From the NCBI RefSeq assembly GCF_001422245.1, contig NZ_LMMM01000006.1, positions 118,903 through 182,902 of the forward strand: a DNA stretch of 64,000 nucleotides. The letters are read 5' to 3'. The notes under the pieces are model-generated. The model had not been told where the DNA came from, searched no databases, and worked only from the letters and a program-made list of their open reading frames with translations. How positions within the stretch are numbered: position 1 is the stretch's first letter; the number at the start of each line of letters is the position of its first letter. Of this stretch, positions 43,505 through 51,991 are shown piece by piece. The stretch is from Rhizobium sp. Leaf262 (GTDB lineage: Bacteria; Pseudomonadota; Alphaproteobacteria; Rhizobiales; Rhizobiaceae). A program made the translations under genes and the position numbers.

Positions 43505-44038
43505 GGGTCATCCTTTCCGCCAATGATGGCGGCTGTTTAGATTTTGATGTGAGGATGAGCGGCCGGCTGCTCTGAAAACCCATATAGCGAAATCGTCGGC
43601 GGCAATTGAAAAAAGTTACAGGTGGTCAGCGAAAACTTTTCCTCGCGCCAGCGATCATGAAAAAACCGTTCCTGTGCAAAGCCCAATAGTTTTGACGAGT
43701 AAAAGCATCACAATCGGCTGGAAAACTAAGAAATCCGGATTTCCGCGTCAACTTAGTGGAAAGATAGCGCTAACGATCATCTTATTTTGCATAAGAAGAA
43801 CGACAGTTATTGTCGCCACCATTGGTGCCAGCCCGTGACGGTTCTCCCCTTGCAGAAGGCCTCTAAGTTGTCATAACGTAAACTTCAGCCACATAAAAGG
43901 AGAGGTGGCTTGAGAATAAAAACCGTGGTGGCAACCCAAGGCATCCCCTTCACGCGAAACGACTTTCTCTAGGACTTCGCTTGCTGTCCGGGTGACATGC
44001 GCCCGGACATACAATGCAACATTAAACAGTAGATTGAT
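43505..44038 (-). other. Non-coding 530 bp between integrase and Cys-cluster gene
   Basis: No gene is evident. Two hairpins can be seen: CCGCC/GGCGG at 43516-43531, just upstream of the Cys-cluster gene, and GTCCGGG/CCCGGAC at 43996-44018, near the integrase 3' end and possibly its terminator. The region is richer in A/T than the flanking chromosome and could contain the element's att or origin-like sequence. Confidence 0.4.
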
Positions 44039-45031
44039 CTATCCTAGGCGGGCGACCAGATCATCAGCAGCGAGATGCGTGTAGCGTTTCAACATACGCA
44101 GCTCTTTGTGACCGGAGACGGCGCTGACCTCAATCACGTTCAGACCACGTTCGAATAGCCGGCTAACGCCCTCGTGGCGCAGATCGTGAAAGCGCAAAGC
44201 AGTCACGCCCGAGCGTGCCAGAATCCTTCTCCACGCCTGTTCTAGCGTCCCGGCACGCATTGGAAAGATGGTAGATGGATCTATGTCAGGATGCTGTCCC
44301 CAAGCTATCAGCGCTTCGAATGCGCGTTGTGAAAGCGGCACGTCACGACCAGAACCATTCTTGGTGAGAGCAAGCGACAGCACCCGACGATTGTGTGAGA
44401 AATCCGTCCACTTCAATCCAAGAAGCTCTCCACGGCGCATCCCGGTCTCGATTGCCAAAATCAGCAGCGTGCGAAGAAATGGTGTTTTTCCAGCGTCGCA
44501 TGCGTCTAACAGACGTTGCTCTTCGGTGCCCGTTAGCCGTCTGCTGCGCTCATTGCGTATTACCGGACGACGCACCAGCTTCACGACGTTCTTTTACAGA
44601 GGCAGGCCCCAGTCACGCATCGCGACTTCAAGCACATGGCTTAGGATCGCGAGCTCCCGGACAGTGGTAGATGGAGCTACGGTCTGAAGGCGCTCGTCAC
44701 GAAATGACGCGATATCCTGCTGGCTCAGACCTATCATCGTCCGGTAAGCGAGATCATGGCGGCGAAGCACATCGATCCGCTGCATCTCTTGGACGGAGCC
44801 GCGTTTGAGAGGCGAGACTTCTTGTTGGTATCGCTCGAGTAGTGCGCCGAGCGTTGTGCTCTCCAGTATCTTGGTGTCCGGCGCAGCACCGAACCGGTCG
44901 ACCTGCGCTTCTAGATCACGCGCCCACTTTTCGGCTTCGATCTTCGTATCGAAGGATTTGCACCGGGGCTTCATGCCACGACGACGAACCTGTGCTTGCC
45001 AGCGTCCTCTGAGTTTCCGGATCGTTGCCAT
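44039..45031 (-). pseudogene. int: Tyrosine recombinase/integrase interrupted by an in-frame TAA
   Basis: Two open stretches in the same frame, 45031-44594 and 44584-44039, make one tyrosine integrase of about 330 residues. The first gives the N-terminal arm (MATIRKLRGRWQAQVRRRG) and the SAM-like core-binding domain. The second gives the catalytic domain with Arg in ETGMRRGELLGLKW, the Lys region ALTKNGSGRD, HDLRHEG, GHKEL and Tyr in LKRYTHLA. Between them CTG-TAA-AAG places a stop at codon 146, while reading continues in frame as KNVVKLVRR. A single base change would restore the gene, so the loss looks recent. A GTG just after the stop could restart translation of the catalytic half alone. 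It is the likely integrase of the tRNA-Ser island. Confidence 0.85.
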
Positions 45032-45148
45032 GTTGTCTCCAAACGGTGTTGAAGGTCATGCGTAGGATGCCCGGAAGAAGGAGCCAAGGGTTATTGGTGA
45101 ATACAAAACAAGTGGTTTTTTCGCGCCCTTCACTCTAAGGGTAATTTG

Positions 45149-45589
45149 ATGCCAGAAGGTTCGGACAGGGTAAATTCGCGTATGTTGATGTTCAGCATTA
45201 AGCCTAGGTGGGCCACTATGATCGCTGAGAAGCAAAAGCTCTACGAGCTGCGTCGTAGACCTCCTCCCCAACATGCTGCGGGGGACGTGGCTTTGATTTA
45301 TGCTACCTCACCTGTTTGTAGGCTTGTCTGCGCGTGCCAAATTGAAGAAATCATCACGATGGAAAGTAAAGCGCTTTGGAACTGCATAGGCGAGCAAACT
45401 GGATGCACTAAAGCGGAATTCGATAGCTATTTCGCGGGGTGCAGTTTCGCTAACGCCATAAAGCTGAAGGTCTTGGAAGTTAACTTACCAGCGCTTTCGC
45501 GCATCGAACTCAAGACAGAATATAGATTTACCCCACCGCAGTCTTGGCGATGGTGTCACGATCTGTCAAAAATTTTGGAAAAGCGATGA
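45149..45589 (+). CDS. ASCH/PUA-like domain protein
   Basis: This 146-residue protein carries the ASCH-type pattern FSIKPRWATMIAEKQKLYELRRRPP near the N-terminus, followed by GDVALIYATSPVCRLVCACQIEEI. This is the PUA-like barrel that typically binds RNA or modified bases. The C-terminus is PPQSWRWCHDLSKIL. The start at 45149 has AAGGG 7 bp upstream; a second Met at 45182 is also possible. It overlaps the P-loop kinase gene by 4 bp (ATGA), so the two are made together. Confidence 0.7.
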   Translation: MPEGSDRVNSRMLMFSIKPRWATMIAEKQKLYELRRRPPPQHAAGDVALIYATSPVCRLVCACQIEEIITMESKALWNCIGEQTGCTKAEFDSYFAGCSFANAIKLKVLEVNLPALSRIELKTEYRFTPPQSWRWCHDLSKILEKR

Positions 45590-46101
45590 TCTTCGTGAGC
45601 GGCCCGTCGGGAACTGGTAAAACTACAGCTCTCCAACGATTTATTGAGAGAAATTCCGGGTTTACTCTTTTGAGAGCGAGCTCAATCCTCAAGGTTTGCG
45701 GTCGGCCGACGCACAACCTGACTTTTGAAGAGCTTGATGAAAATCAAGTAGTGTTGCGCAAATGGCTGAATCGAGGGTCGTTTGGATCAGCAACAATCTG
45801 GGACGGCCACACGGTAATCCCGTGCTCAGAAGGACTATTTTATCTTCCGCTAAAATTCTTCGCCGGTCTGCCTATCCACGCACTCATATTCCTCCAGACC
45901 GATCCGTCTGTGTTAGCTACCAGGGCAGGGCTCAACGATAGTTGCACGGCTCAGTTAGCTGAGCTCCAGGATATTGAATTGGTGCACATGAGAGAAGTTG
46001 CGGAGTCTCTCAAGTGCCAATTTGCGATAATCCCCTCGTCAAATCCAATTTTGTTGGAAGAGGCTTTACTGCAATACGGAATTATCCCGAGCAGCAATTG
46101 A
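45586..46101 (+). CDS. P-loop kinase-like NTPase
   Basis: This 171-residue protein opens with Walker A SGPSGTGKTT at residues 4-13, like guanylate/adenylate kinase-type small P-loop proteins. Further on are IWDGHTVIPC (a Walker B-like Asp) and HALIFLQTDPSVLATRAG, a strand plus nucleoside-kinase-like Arg loop. The ATG at 45586 overlaps the ASCH gene stop; the frame is open 14 codons upstream but coupling favours this start. The substrate is unknown. It converges with the GNAT gene, overlapping 36 bp at the 3' ends. Confidence 0.65.
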   Translation: MIFVSGPSGTGKTTALQRFIERNSGFTLLRASSILKVCGRPTHNLTFEELDENQVVLRKWLNRGSFGSATIWDGHTVIPCSEGLFYLPLKFFAGLPIHALIFLQTDPSVLATRAGLNDSCTAQLAELQDIELVHMREVAESLKCQFAIIPSSNPILLEEALLQYGIIPSSN

Positions 46102-46554
46102 CCCATTGAATACATACTCAATTGACCCGGGTCGATAAGCACCAGGTATACTCTGGGTAAGTCGGAACCTTGCATTCGAAAGCAGTGCACTGAAGCCCTG
46201 AATCTCTTCTTCTGGAACCGTCAGAAGAGGAGTAGCACATTCGAGCCAGGCTATAGAGTTCGTCAGCAGGCGTCGACCAACACCACATCCTCGTGCGGCA
46301 GGGGCTACCCAAAATGTGCAAATCTTCCTTTCAGAATCGCTCTTCTTAAGGATGGAAAGGGCGTTCAGTTTCCCGTTGGCAACATCTATAAGGATCTTGC
46401 GCGATCCGCTCGTGAGGCCCGGCTGAACCTTTGACGTGAACCATCTATCGATATCTGGATAGTAGACGGCAAAGTTTGAAACGAAGTCACGGATCCACTC
46501 AGAATCCACCTGGGCTGCGGTCGTGCGCGCGGATGTGAAATGAGCTAATTGCAT
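46066..46554 (-). CDS. GNAT-family acetyltransferase
   Basis: This 162-residue GNAT protein has the acetyl-CoA loop VAPAARGCGVGRRLLTNSIAWL (pattern R/Q-x-x-G-x-G/A), preceded by strand KICTFWVAP. The start MQLAHFTSA at 46554 has TTGGGAG about 6 bp upstream; the frame is open 20 codons further but without a site. Its 3' end overlaps that of the P-loop kinase. The acetylation target is unknown. Confidence 0.75.
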   Translation of the reverse strand: MQLAHFTSARTTAAQVDSEWIRDFVSNFAVYYPDIDRWFTSKVQPGLTSGSRKILIDVANGKLNALSILKKSDSERKICTFWVAPAARGCGVGRRLLTNSIAWLECATPLLTVPEEEIQGFSALLSNARFRLTQSIPGAYRPGSIEYVFNGSIAARDNSVLQ

Positions 46555-46632
46555 AAAGTCTCCCAAGATACGAGTCGCGACTATACACTGATCGTCAATC
46601 TGACATAGACGCATGAAATGGATTATAAATGG

Positions 46633-47760
46633 TTATGGGCGCTTTTTTGCGACATGTGAAAGCCACCAGGCCAACAAGCCCAGGAGAACAGTGGCAACGA
46701 ACACCTCCCACCCAGAGGGCAGCAAAAGCCACTCAACCCAACTGCCCTTCCAATTATCACGCTTTAAAACTTGAGATGCCGTAGCATGAAGGCCGCTTCC
46801 CAAACTGCCCAATGCGATGACGAGGACGATGTAAAATGCCAGATTGGTTTTTGATCGCCGGAATTTAGCCAGGGTTACAAAGTCACCGAGATCCCCGGAC
46901 TCGGCCACCTTGCGCCAGTGATAGATTAGCATGTTTCGAGCAGAGCCAGGCGGGAATTTTGGCCCTAAGTAAGTGTCCCAAACGGGCTCCATTCTTCTAA
47001 TTTTTCGGAAGTTCGAATGCGACGCTATAAGATCGAAGCTTATGTCTCGAACCAAGAAGTAATGAATGGCGCACAATTGAGGAGCAAGCCAATTGTGCAT
47101 CTTGGCCAGACGAAGGACGGATTCCGGTATGCTCCTAACTTCATTAACTCTTATTTCGGTAATCTCGCTAGTTGCTGTCGAGCTTAGTATCCAACCATCT
47201 TCATTACTAACATCAGAGCTGAATATTTCTGCGGCCCCTCTTTTTAGGGATAATCTAAATCGGATGTAATGCTCCCCGGGAGATTGAAACTTCGCACAGA
47301 ACTCAGGGAGAATCTTTATAACGAACCCTGGTGGCGCTTGATCTGGGAATTCCGTAACAAATTCGATATCGCGACCGCTGTCGATTTCATGAACGCTCAA
47401 CATATGAGAGCCCCGCTGGGTTATAAAGAAGGTTTCGGCTCCATCCTCAGCCGGCTCAACCTCCAAAAGCTCATTGAACACAGCGCTTGCTATTTCGTTT
47501 CGCCGCAGTAGATGTGCGAGATCTTCAAATGTGCATTGGTCTGGTCGAAATGGAACATATAAGTTCAGCGCACCAATATCACGCTGCTCAACAACCCTGA
47601 CACCTATGTCCAGATAGTTGATTTCCTCATCATTCCGCCCGACACGTCGCCAAAGGTTAACGTGAAGCTCAACGATTGGAGGCTTGGATTTGACCGGATG
47701 GGTCACGCCTCTTTGATACCACAGGGCTAGGCTGGGAAGAGTTAAATCAGAATCATACAT
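46633..47760 (-). CDS. Orphan protein with two C-terminal transmembrane helices
   Basis: This protein of about 375 residues has a long soluble N-terminal part of mixed strands (PIVELHVNLWRRVGRND, LDIGVRVVEQRDIGALNLYVPF) and two hydrophobic helices near the end: FYIVLVIALGSLGSGL and VFVATVLLGLLAWWLSHVA. It ends in KKRP. The soluble part would be cytoplasmic or periplasmic depending on orientation; the final Lys-Arg favours an inside C-terminus. I recognise no family. The ATG at 47760 is chosen; a GTG eight codons upstream is possible. It lies at the right end of the island, a typical place for an effector-type cargo gene. Confidence 0.6.
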   Translation of the reverse strand: MYDSDLTLPSLALWYQRGVTHPVKSKPPIVELHVNLWRRVGRNDEEINYLDIGVRVVEQRDIGALNLYVPFRPDQCTFEDLAHLLRRNEIASAVFNELLEVEPAEDGAETFFITQRGSHMLSVHEIDSGRDIEFVTEFPDQAPPGFVIKILPEFCAKFQSPGEHYIRFRLSLKRGAAEIFSSDVSNEDGWILSSTATSEITEIRVNEVRSIPESVLRLAKMHNWLAPQLCAIHYFLVRDISFDLIASHSNFRKIRRMEPVWDTYLGPKFPPGSARNMLIYHWRKVAESGDLGDFVTLAKFRRSKTNLAFYIVLVIALGSLGSGLHATASQVLKRDNWKGSWVEWLLLPSGWEVFVATVLLGLLAWWLSHVAKKRP

Positions 47761-47898
47761 CTTCAATACTTCAGCTGAGTCCACCCTTTATCGCGACTTT
47801 AGCGATAGTCTGCAAGCTGCACGCAGCAAACATGTGCCGGAACTGTGCCGCAAGCTAATATCAGCGAAACTACGATCGAATGAAAAGTGGCTCAGACT

Positions 47899-47923
47899 AA
47901 AGAAAAACCCTTACTACCCAAGG
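47899..47923 (-). terminator. Rho-independent terminator after right tRNA-Ser copy
   Basis: On the minus strand CCCTT-gggtagt-AAGGG is followed by TTTTTCTTT, directly downstream of the right tRNA-Ser. The stem is short (5 bp) but the T-run is good. The left tRNA copy has no equally clear hairpin. Confidence 0.6.
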
Positions 47924-47930
47924 GCTCGCT

Positions 47931-48068
47931 ATGGCGGAGAGGGTGGGATTCGAACCCACGATACCCTTGCAGGTATGCCGCATTTCGAGTGCGGTGCATT
48001 CGACCACTCTGCCACCTCTCCGCGGGCACGATTTTTAGGGTCGTGCGGGCGTTCTCTTAGCTAGCAAT
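47931..48068. repeat. Right copy of 138-bp direct repeat (island end)
   Basis: This copy is identical to 30102-30239 except at 47951 and 48037. Sequence beyond 48068 leads into conserved chromosomal genes, so this copy keeps the native tRNA upstream region. Confidence 0.9.
47932..48021 (-). tRNA. tRNA-Ser (anticodon CGA), right copy
   Basis: This 90-nt tRNA-Ser with encoded CCA is identical to the left copy except for one T-loop base (GTTCGAATC here). Both copies keep all pairing and look functional. This one retains the chromosomal upstream sequence and a terminator. Confidence 0.95.
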
Positions 48069-48227
48069 GTGAATCTGTGCAAGGGTTAAATGTGTGTTGT
48101 GGTGGCCGGTGAGCAAGTTTTTGATGGTTTTGTGAAATCTTTGCCAGGCGCTTATCTAGGGGTGTGAATCAGCAAGGAACAAAATTTCGCGTCACGCTGT
48201 TTCCCTGACATCGAATGTGAGGGCAAG

Positions 48228-49046
48228 ATGGGTGTGAGTGGAGAGACGGGTGTCGCATTAGGGCGGCGGTTTTGGTCTTTGGATTGTGGGTTTTCTTCCG
48301 TTGTGGGCACAGCCATCCATGAGGGACATGAAACGCGTGACAACGTGCTGCCGCTGATGGCGCTTTCGGATGACGAGCGTCTGCGAGAAGAAGACCCCTT
48401 TACGGCGGATATGATCTCTGGCCTCACCAACCGCATCGTCGTTCACCGTTCCCGATTTGAGATCGATCTCAACCGCGAAAGAGAAAATGCGGTTTATCTG
48501 GCACCCGAACAGGCCTGGGGGCTTCGTGTGTGGAAAGAGACGCCTGATGAAACCGTTCTTGGCCAGTCGCTATCTTTTCATGACGACTACTACGCGATGT
48601 TAAAACAGATGCTTGGTGCAATCCAGGCGCGGCACGGTGCGTTCGTCGTGCTCGATGTCCATAGCTATAATCACAGGCGCGATGGAGCGAATGCCGAGCC
48701 GTCGCTTCAGGCCGAAGCGCCGGACATCAATATCGGGACATTCTCGATGGAGAGGTCACTCTGGGCGGATGTCGTCGATCTCGTTGTCGATCATTTTCGT
48801 CAAGCAGAGATCGGCGGACGGAAGCTCGACGTTCGGGAGAATGTCGCTTTCCAAGGTAAGGGAGAGCAGACGCGTTTCATCCATGAGCATTTTCCGAACA
48901 CGGGCTGCGCGATCGCCATCGAGTTCAAGAAGATTTTCATGGATGAATGGACGGGTAAGCCGGATGATAGAATAATTCGGGATATCCGAGCCGCTGTGAC
49001 GAGCCTTGAGCCGTTGCTGGAGGAAAGATTGAGGGTGCGGGGATGA
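48228..49046 (+). CDS. N-formylglutamate amidohydrolase family protein
   Basis: This 272-residue zinc hydrolase of the N-formylglutamate amidohydrolase family has VVHRSRFEIDLNRERENAVY, the LDVHSYNHRRDG metal loop (Asp-x-His) and AIAIEFKKIFMDEWTG with the conserved Glu. Proteins of this family release glutamate and formate in histidine breakdown, but this operon type (with a QEGLA-motif protein and an ATP-grasp protein) has no hut genes, so the true substrate may differ. Its stop overlaps the next ATG. Confidence 0.85.
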   Translation: MGVSGETGVALGRRFWSLDCGFSSVVGTAIHEGHETRDNVLPLMALSDDERLREEDPFTADMISGLTNRIVVHRSRFEIDLNRERENAVYLAPEQAWGLRVWKETPDETVLGQSLSFHDDYYAMLKQMLGAIQARHGAFVVLDVHSYNHRRDGANAEPSLQAEAPDINIGTFSMERSLWADVVDLVVDHFRQAEIGGRKLDVRENVAFQGKGEQTRFIHEHFPNTGCAIAIEFKKIFMDEWTGKPDDRIIRDIRAAVTSLEPLLEERLRVRG

Positions 49047-50914
49047 ACGCATCCAATGCGGTCCTTGCTCCGCCTCATGACCGTCTCGAGACAGTAGTCG
49101 AGTGCCTCAAAAGCGGAAAAGCTGTTCGACAGGAAATTGGAGCTGACGGTCGTCTGCATATCGATCGACCGCTACCCTTCATATGCCTGCATTTGACGAA
49201 TGGCACCAAAGACCTTGCCGCACGGGACATCGCGGCGGCACATGCCTCTTATCTCATCGCCTCCAATGTGACTGAAGCGATGCCGATCCTGCAGGCGGTC
49301 GGTACAGAAATGAAAAAGCGCTTCGGGACCTTTGTGGTTCTCGATGTCGGAGAACTGGAGCACGATATTCTTCTAGCCGATGACTCCCCGTTTCTGCCGC
49401 ATTACGAGGTTGCCGTTTCATCGACGCTGGAGCCAGCCACTCTGGACGCCAAGCGCGTTTTTATCAAAGCCATTTGCGATGCGGAAATTCGTTTTCGAAC
49501 ACCACACATCACCAAGCCGGCTGCCGAAGCGGATCCGGTTCGCAGGCTGGAGTTCGGAGGACTCGGCTTTCCAGCCATCAGCGTTCGGTTTGCACCCATT
49601 TATCGTCAACCGGAATCAGGCGCGGATTATCCAGGACTGCGCGAGACGATGATCGCCGATCTCTTCGATGCAGGCCTGCGAGCCTTTTCGTCATTTGCAA
49701 AGAAGACCGAGGCTTTGAGTGTCACGTCTCATCGGGCGCTTGGTCGCAAGGCGTTCGTTGACGCCGTGCGAAGGGCGGATCGCTCGATAGATGATATCGC
49801 TTCCTCGTTTGATTTTCTTCTTTCCGTCACGCCAATCAACGCGCGGCAGACGTTTGCGGATTTCAAGAAGAGCGGCTTCGAATATCCGCCGCATTTTCTG
49901 TATCGGCCCTTGGGCGTGGATGTCGAAGAGCAGAAGCGAAAACTTTATTCCGTGGCATTCGATCACCTTGAAGATCCGGTGCTCTACCACCTGTATCGTG
50001 AGAAGCAGCAGGAAATCGATCTGCAACTTACCATGCTGGCGCATCTTCACCGGCGACAGTTCACCGATTTCAGCAGGGCACTTTACGGCTCTGTAGAGTC
50101 TACGCTGCTTAAGCTCGCGCTGGATGTTCTCAAGCGCTGTCCACCGCCGGGCGATACTGGCGAGATCGCGATGGTGGATTGCTATGAGGTCACAAAGAAT
50201 GCGCGCGAGATGGTGGATGCCTATCACAGTGAAAATTCAGGCTTCAAGGCGAGGGTGGAAATTCGCGATGATCTGCCGCCGGGTTTGATGGTTACTGGAG
50301 AAAAGCTTCTGGTTTCGCGCCACACGGTCATGGAACGCCGTCGCCTCGACGCGCTTCTTCACCACGAAATCGGCGTGCACCTCCTGACCTACTTCAATGG
50401 TTCAGCGCAGGGCTTGCGGCTCTTCCGCACCGGCCTCTCTGGCTATGAAGGCGTTCAGGAAGGGCTGGCAGTCATGGCCGAGCATCTTGCCGGTGGGATG
50501 ACACGAGAACGTCTGCGTCTCATCGCAGCGCGCGTGGTGGGTTGTGCGGCCATGCTCGATGGTGCGAGCTTTGTCGAGACATTTCGCATCATGACCCAGG
50601 ACCATGCGTTTGAAGAGGCCAGTGCATTCAACATGGTGCTGAGAATCTACCGCGGTGGTGGGCTGTCCAAGGACGCGATCTATCTTCGTGGGCTCAACGA
50701 AATTCTTGACCACCTGAGAAAAGGCGGTGCACTAGATCCATTCTGGATGGGCAAGATTTCCGCGGCTCATTTCCCCGTCATGCAGGAACTTGCGCTTCGC
50801 GGGCTCCTACATCCGCCGGGCATACGCCCCGCTTTCCTGACGTCAGCCATAGCAAGCGAACGTCTCGAAAAAATACGATCCGGTTTATCCATAGCAGAAA
50901 TGGCAACATTATAA
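49043..50914 (+). CDS. QEGLA-motif zinc protein (DUF1704, flavohemoglobin expression-modulating type)
   Basis: This 623-residue protein has a putative zinc-peptidase site HHEIGVHLLTY (HExxH-type) and, about 40 residues later, YEGVQEGLAVMAEH, the QEGLA motif that names the family and supplies the third ligand. The substrate is unknown. It is the middle gene of a three-gene operon, overlapping the amidohydrolase by 4 bp and followed by the ATP-grasp gene after 11 bp. Confidence 0.88.
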   Translation: MNASNAVLAPPHDRLETVVECLKSGKAVRQEIGADGRLHIDRPLPFICLHLTNGTKDLAARDIAAAHASYLIASNVTEAMPILQAVGTEMKKRFGTFVVLDVGELEHDILLADDSPFLPHYEVAVSSTLEPATLDAKRVFIKAICDAEIRFRTPHITKPAAEADPVRRLEFGGLGFPAISVRFAPIYRQPESGADYPGLRETMIADLFDAGLRAFSSFAKKTEALSVTSHRALGRKAFVDAVRRADRSIDDIASSFDFLLSVTPINARQTFADFKKSGFEYPPHFLYRPLGVDVEEQKRKLYSVAFDHLEDPVLYHLYREKQQEIDLQLTMLAHLHRRQFTDFSRALYGSVESTLLKLALDVLKRCPPPGDTGEIAMVDCYEVTKNAREMVDAYHSENSGFKARVEIRDDLPPGLMVTGEKLLVSRHTVMERRRLDALLHHEIGVHLLTYFNGSAQGLRLFRTGLSGYEGVQEGLAVMAEHLAGGMTRERLRLIAARVVGCAAMLDGASFVETFRIMTQDHAFEEASAFNMVLRIYRGGGLSKDAIYLRGLNEILDHLRKGGALDPFWMGKISAAHFPVMQELALRGLLHPPGIRPAFLTSAIASERLEKIRSGLSIAEMATL

Positions 50915-50925
50915 GGGAGGGACAT

Positions 50926-51972
50926 ATGCGCCTTGCATTTTTCGTCAATTCAATCGAAGGCGAGCAACCGACCTTTGCAACGGGGCTGCTGGCAATGGCT
51001 GCGCTGAACCGTGGCCATGAGGTGATCTATCTGACGCCAGGGGATTTCACACTTCGGCCGGACGATTCTCTCGTCGTCCACGGCTTGGTCATGCCGCGTC
51101 AGAAATACAAAAAGGTCGAAAACTTTCACGCGGTTCTTCAGGAGAAGAAACTGGAGCGGCAAACCATCGATATCGAGGATATCGATGCCCTTATGCTGCG
51201 CAACGATCCATCGCTCGATCAAACGGTACGACCTTGGGCCGTGCATTCGGGCATTCTGTTCGGACGTCTGGCGGAGCAGCGGGGAGTTGTGGTGCTGAAC
51301 GATCCGGAAGGTTTGGCGCTTGCTCAAAACAAGCTTTACTTTCAGAGCTTCCCTGAAATCGTCCGGCCCACCACGCTGATTTCCCGCAACGTGGAAGAAA
51401 TCCGAGCTTTTGCAGACTCTCATCCAAAGGGTGTGATCGTCAAACCATTGCAGGGATCTGGCGGGAAGAACGTCTTCAAAATCGGGTCAAGCAAGGAAAC
51501 GAACCTGAACCAGATTTTCGAGGCCGTTAGCGTCGAAGGCTACCTGATTGCACAGGCGTATCTGCCAGCCGCAAAGGACGGGGATATTCGGTTTTTCATG
51601 ATGAATGGAGAGCCGTTGATGCGGGACGGTCACTATGCCGCGCTGCGCCGGGTTCCCGCCAAGGGAGATCTGCGCTCCAACATTCATGCCAGCGGAACGG
51701 CTGAGGCGGTGGAGGTGACCGACGAGGTCATAGCGCTTGCGGAAATGATGCGCCCCAAACTGGTTGAAGACGGGATGTTCCTCGTGGGCCTGGATATCGT
51801 CGGTGACAAGATACTGGAGGTGAACGTCTTTTCGCCGGGCGGTCTGGCGCACATACGTGATCTTGCGAAAGTCGATTTTACCGATACCGTGATCGAGGCA
51901 ATCGAAAAGAAGGTCTCCATGCAGCAGGCATCCGCCGGTATGCTCAGTAACCGGTTGTTGGCGACCCTTTAA
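50926..51972 (+). CDS. Glutathione synthetase-like ATP-grasp ligase
   Basis: This 348-residue ATP-grasp enzyme resembles GshB in its second half: GVIVKPLQGSGGKNVFKI (ATP loop), YLPAAKDGDIRFFMMNGEPL and VGLDIVGDKILEVNVFSPGG (metal-binding Glu/Asn). The N-terminus (MRLAFFVNSIEGEQPTFAT) also follows the GshB pattern. An AGGGAGGG ribosome site precedes the ATG. It likely joins an amino acid or peptide to a carboxylate; glutathione synthesis itself is not assured. Confidence 0.8.
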   Translation: MRLAFFVNSIEGEQPTFATGLLAMAALNRGHEVIYLTPGDFTLRPDDSLVVHGLVMPRQKYKKVENFHAVLQEKKLERQTIDIEDIDALMLRNDPSLDQTVRPWAVHSGILFGRLAEQRGVVVLNDPEGLALAQNKLYFQSFPEIVRPTTLISRNVEEIRAFADSHPKGVIVKPLQGSGGKNVFKIGSSKETNLNQIFEAVSVEGYLIAQAYLPAAKDGDIRFFMMNGEPLMRDGHYAALRRVPAKGDLRSNIHASGTAEAVEVTDEVIALAEMMRPKLVEDGMFLVGLDIVGDKILEVNVFSPGGLAHIRDLAKVDFTDTVIEAIEKKVSMQQASAGMLSNRLLATL

Positions 51973-51991
51973 GGGCCGCCAGAGCCGAGGT

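Noticed and set aside
44584..44596. Integrase read as two separate genes or as programmed frameshifting
   Set aside because: The two halves are in the same frame with a simple TAA between them, so a nonsense mutation explains it. No slippery site is needed.
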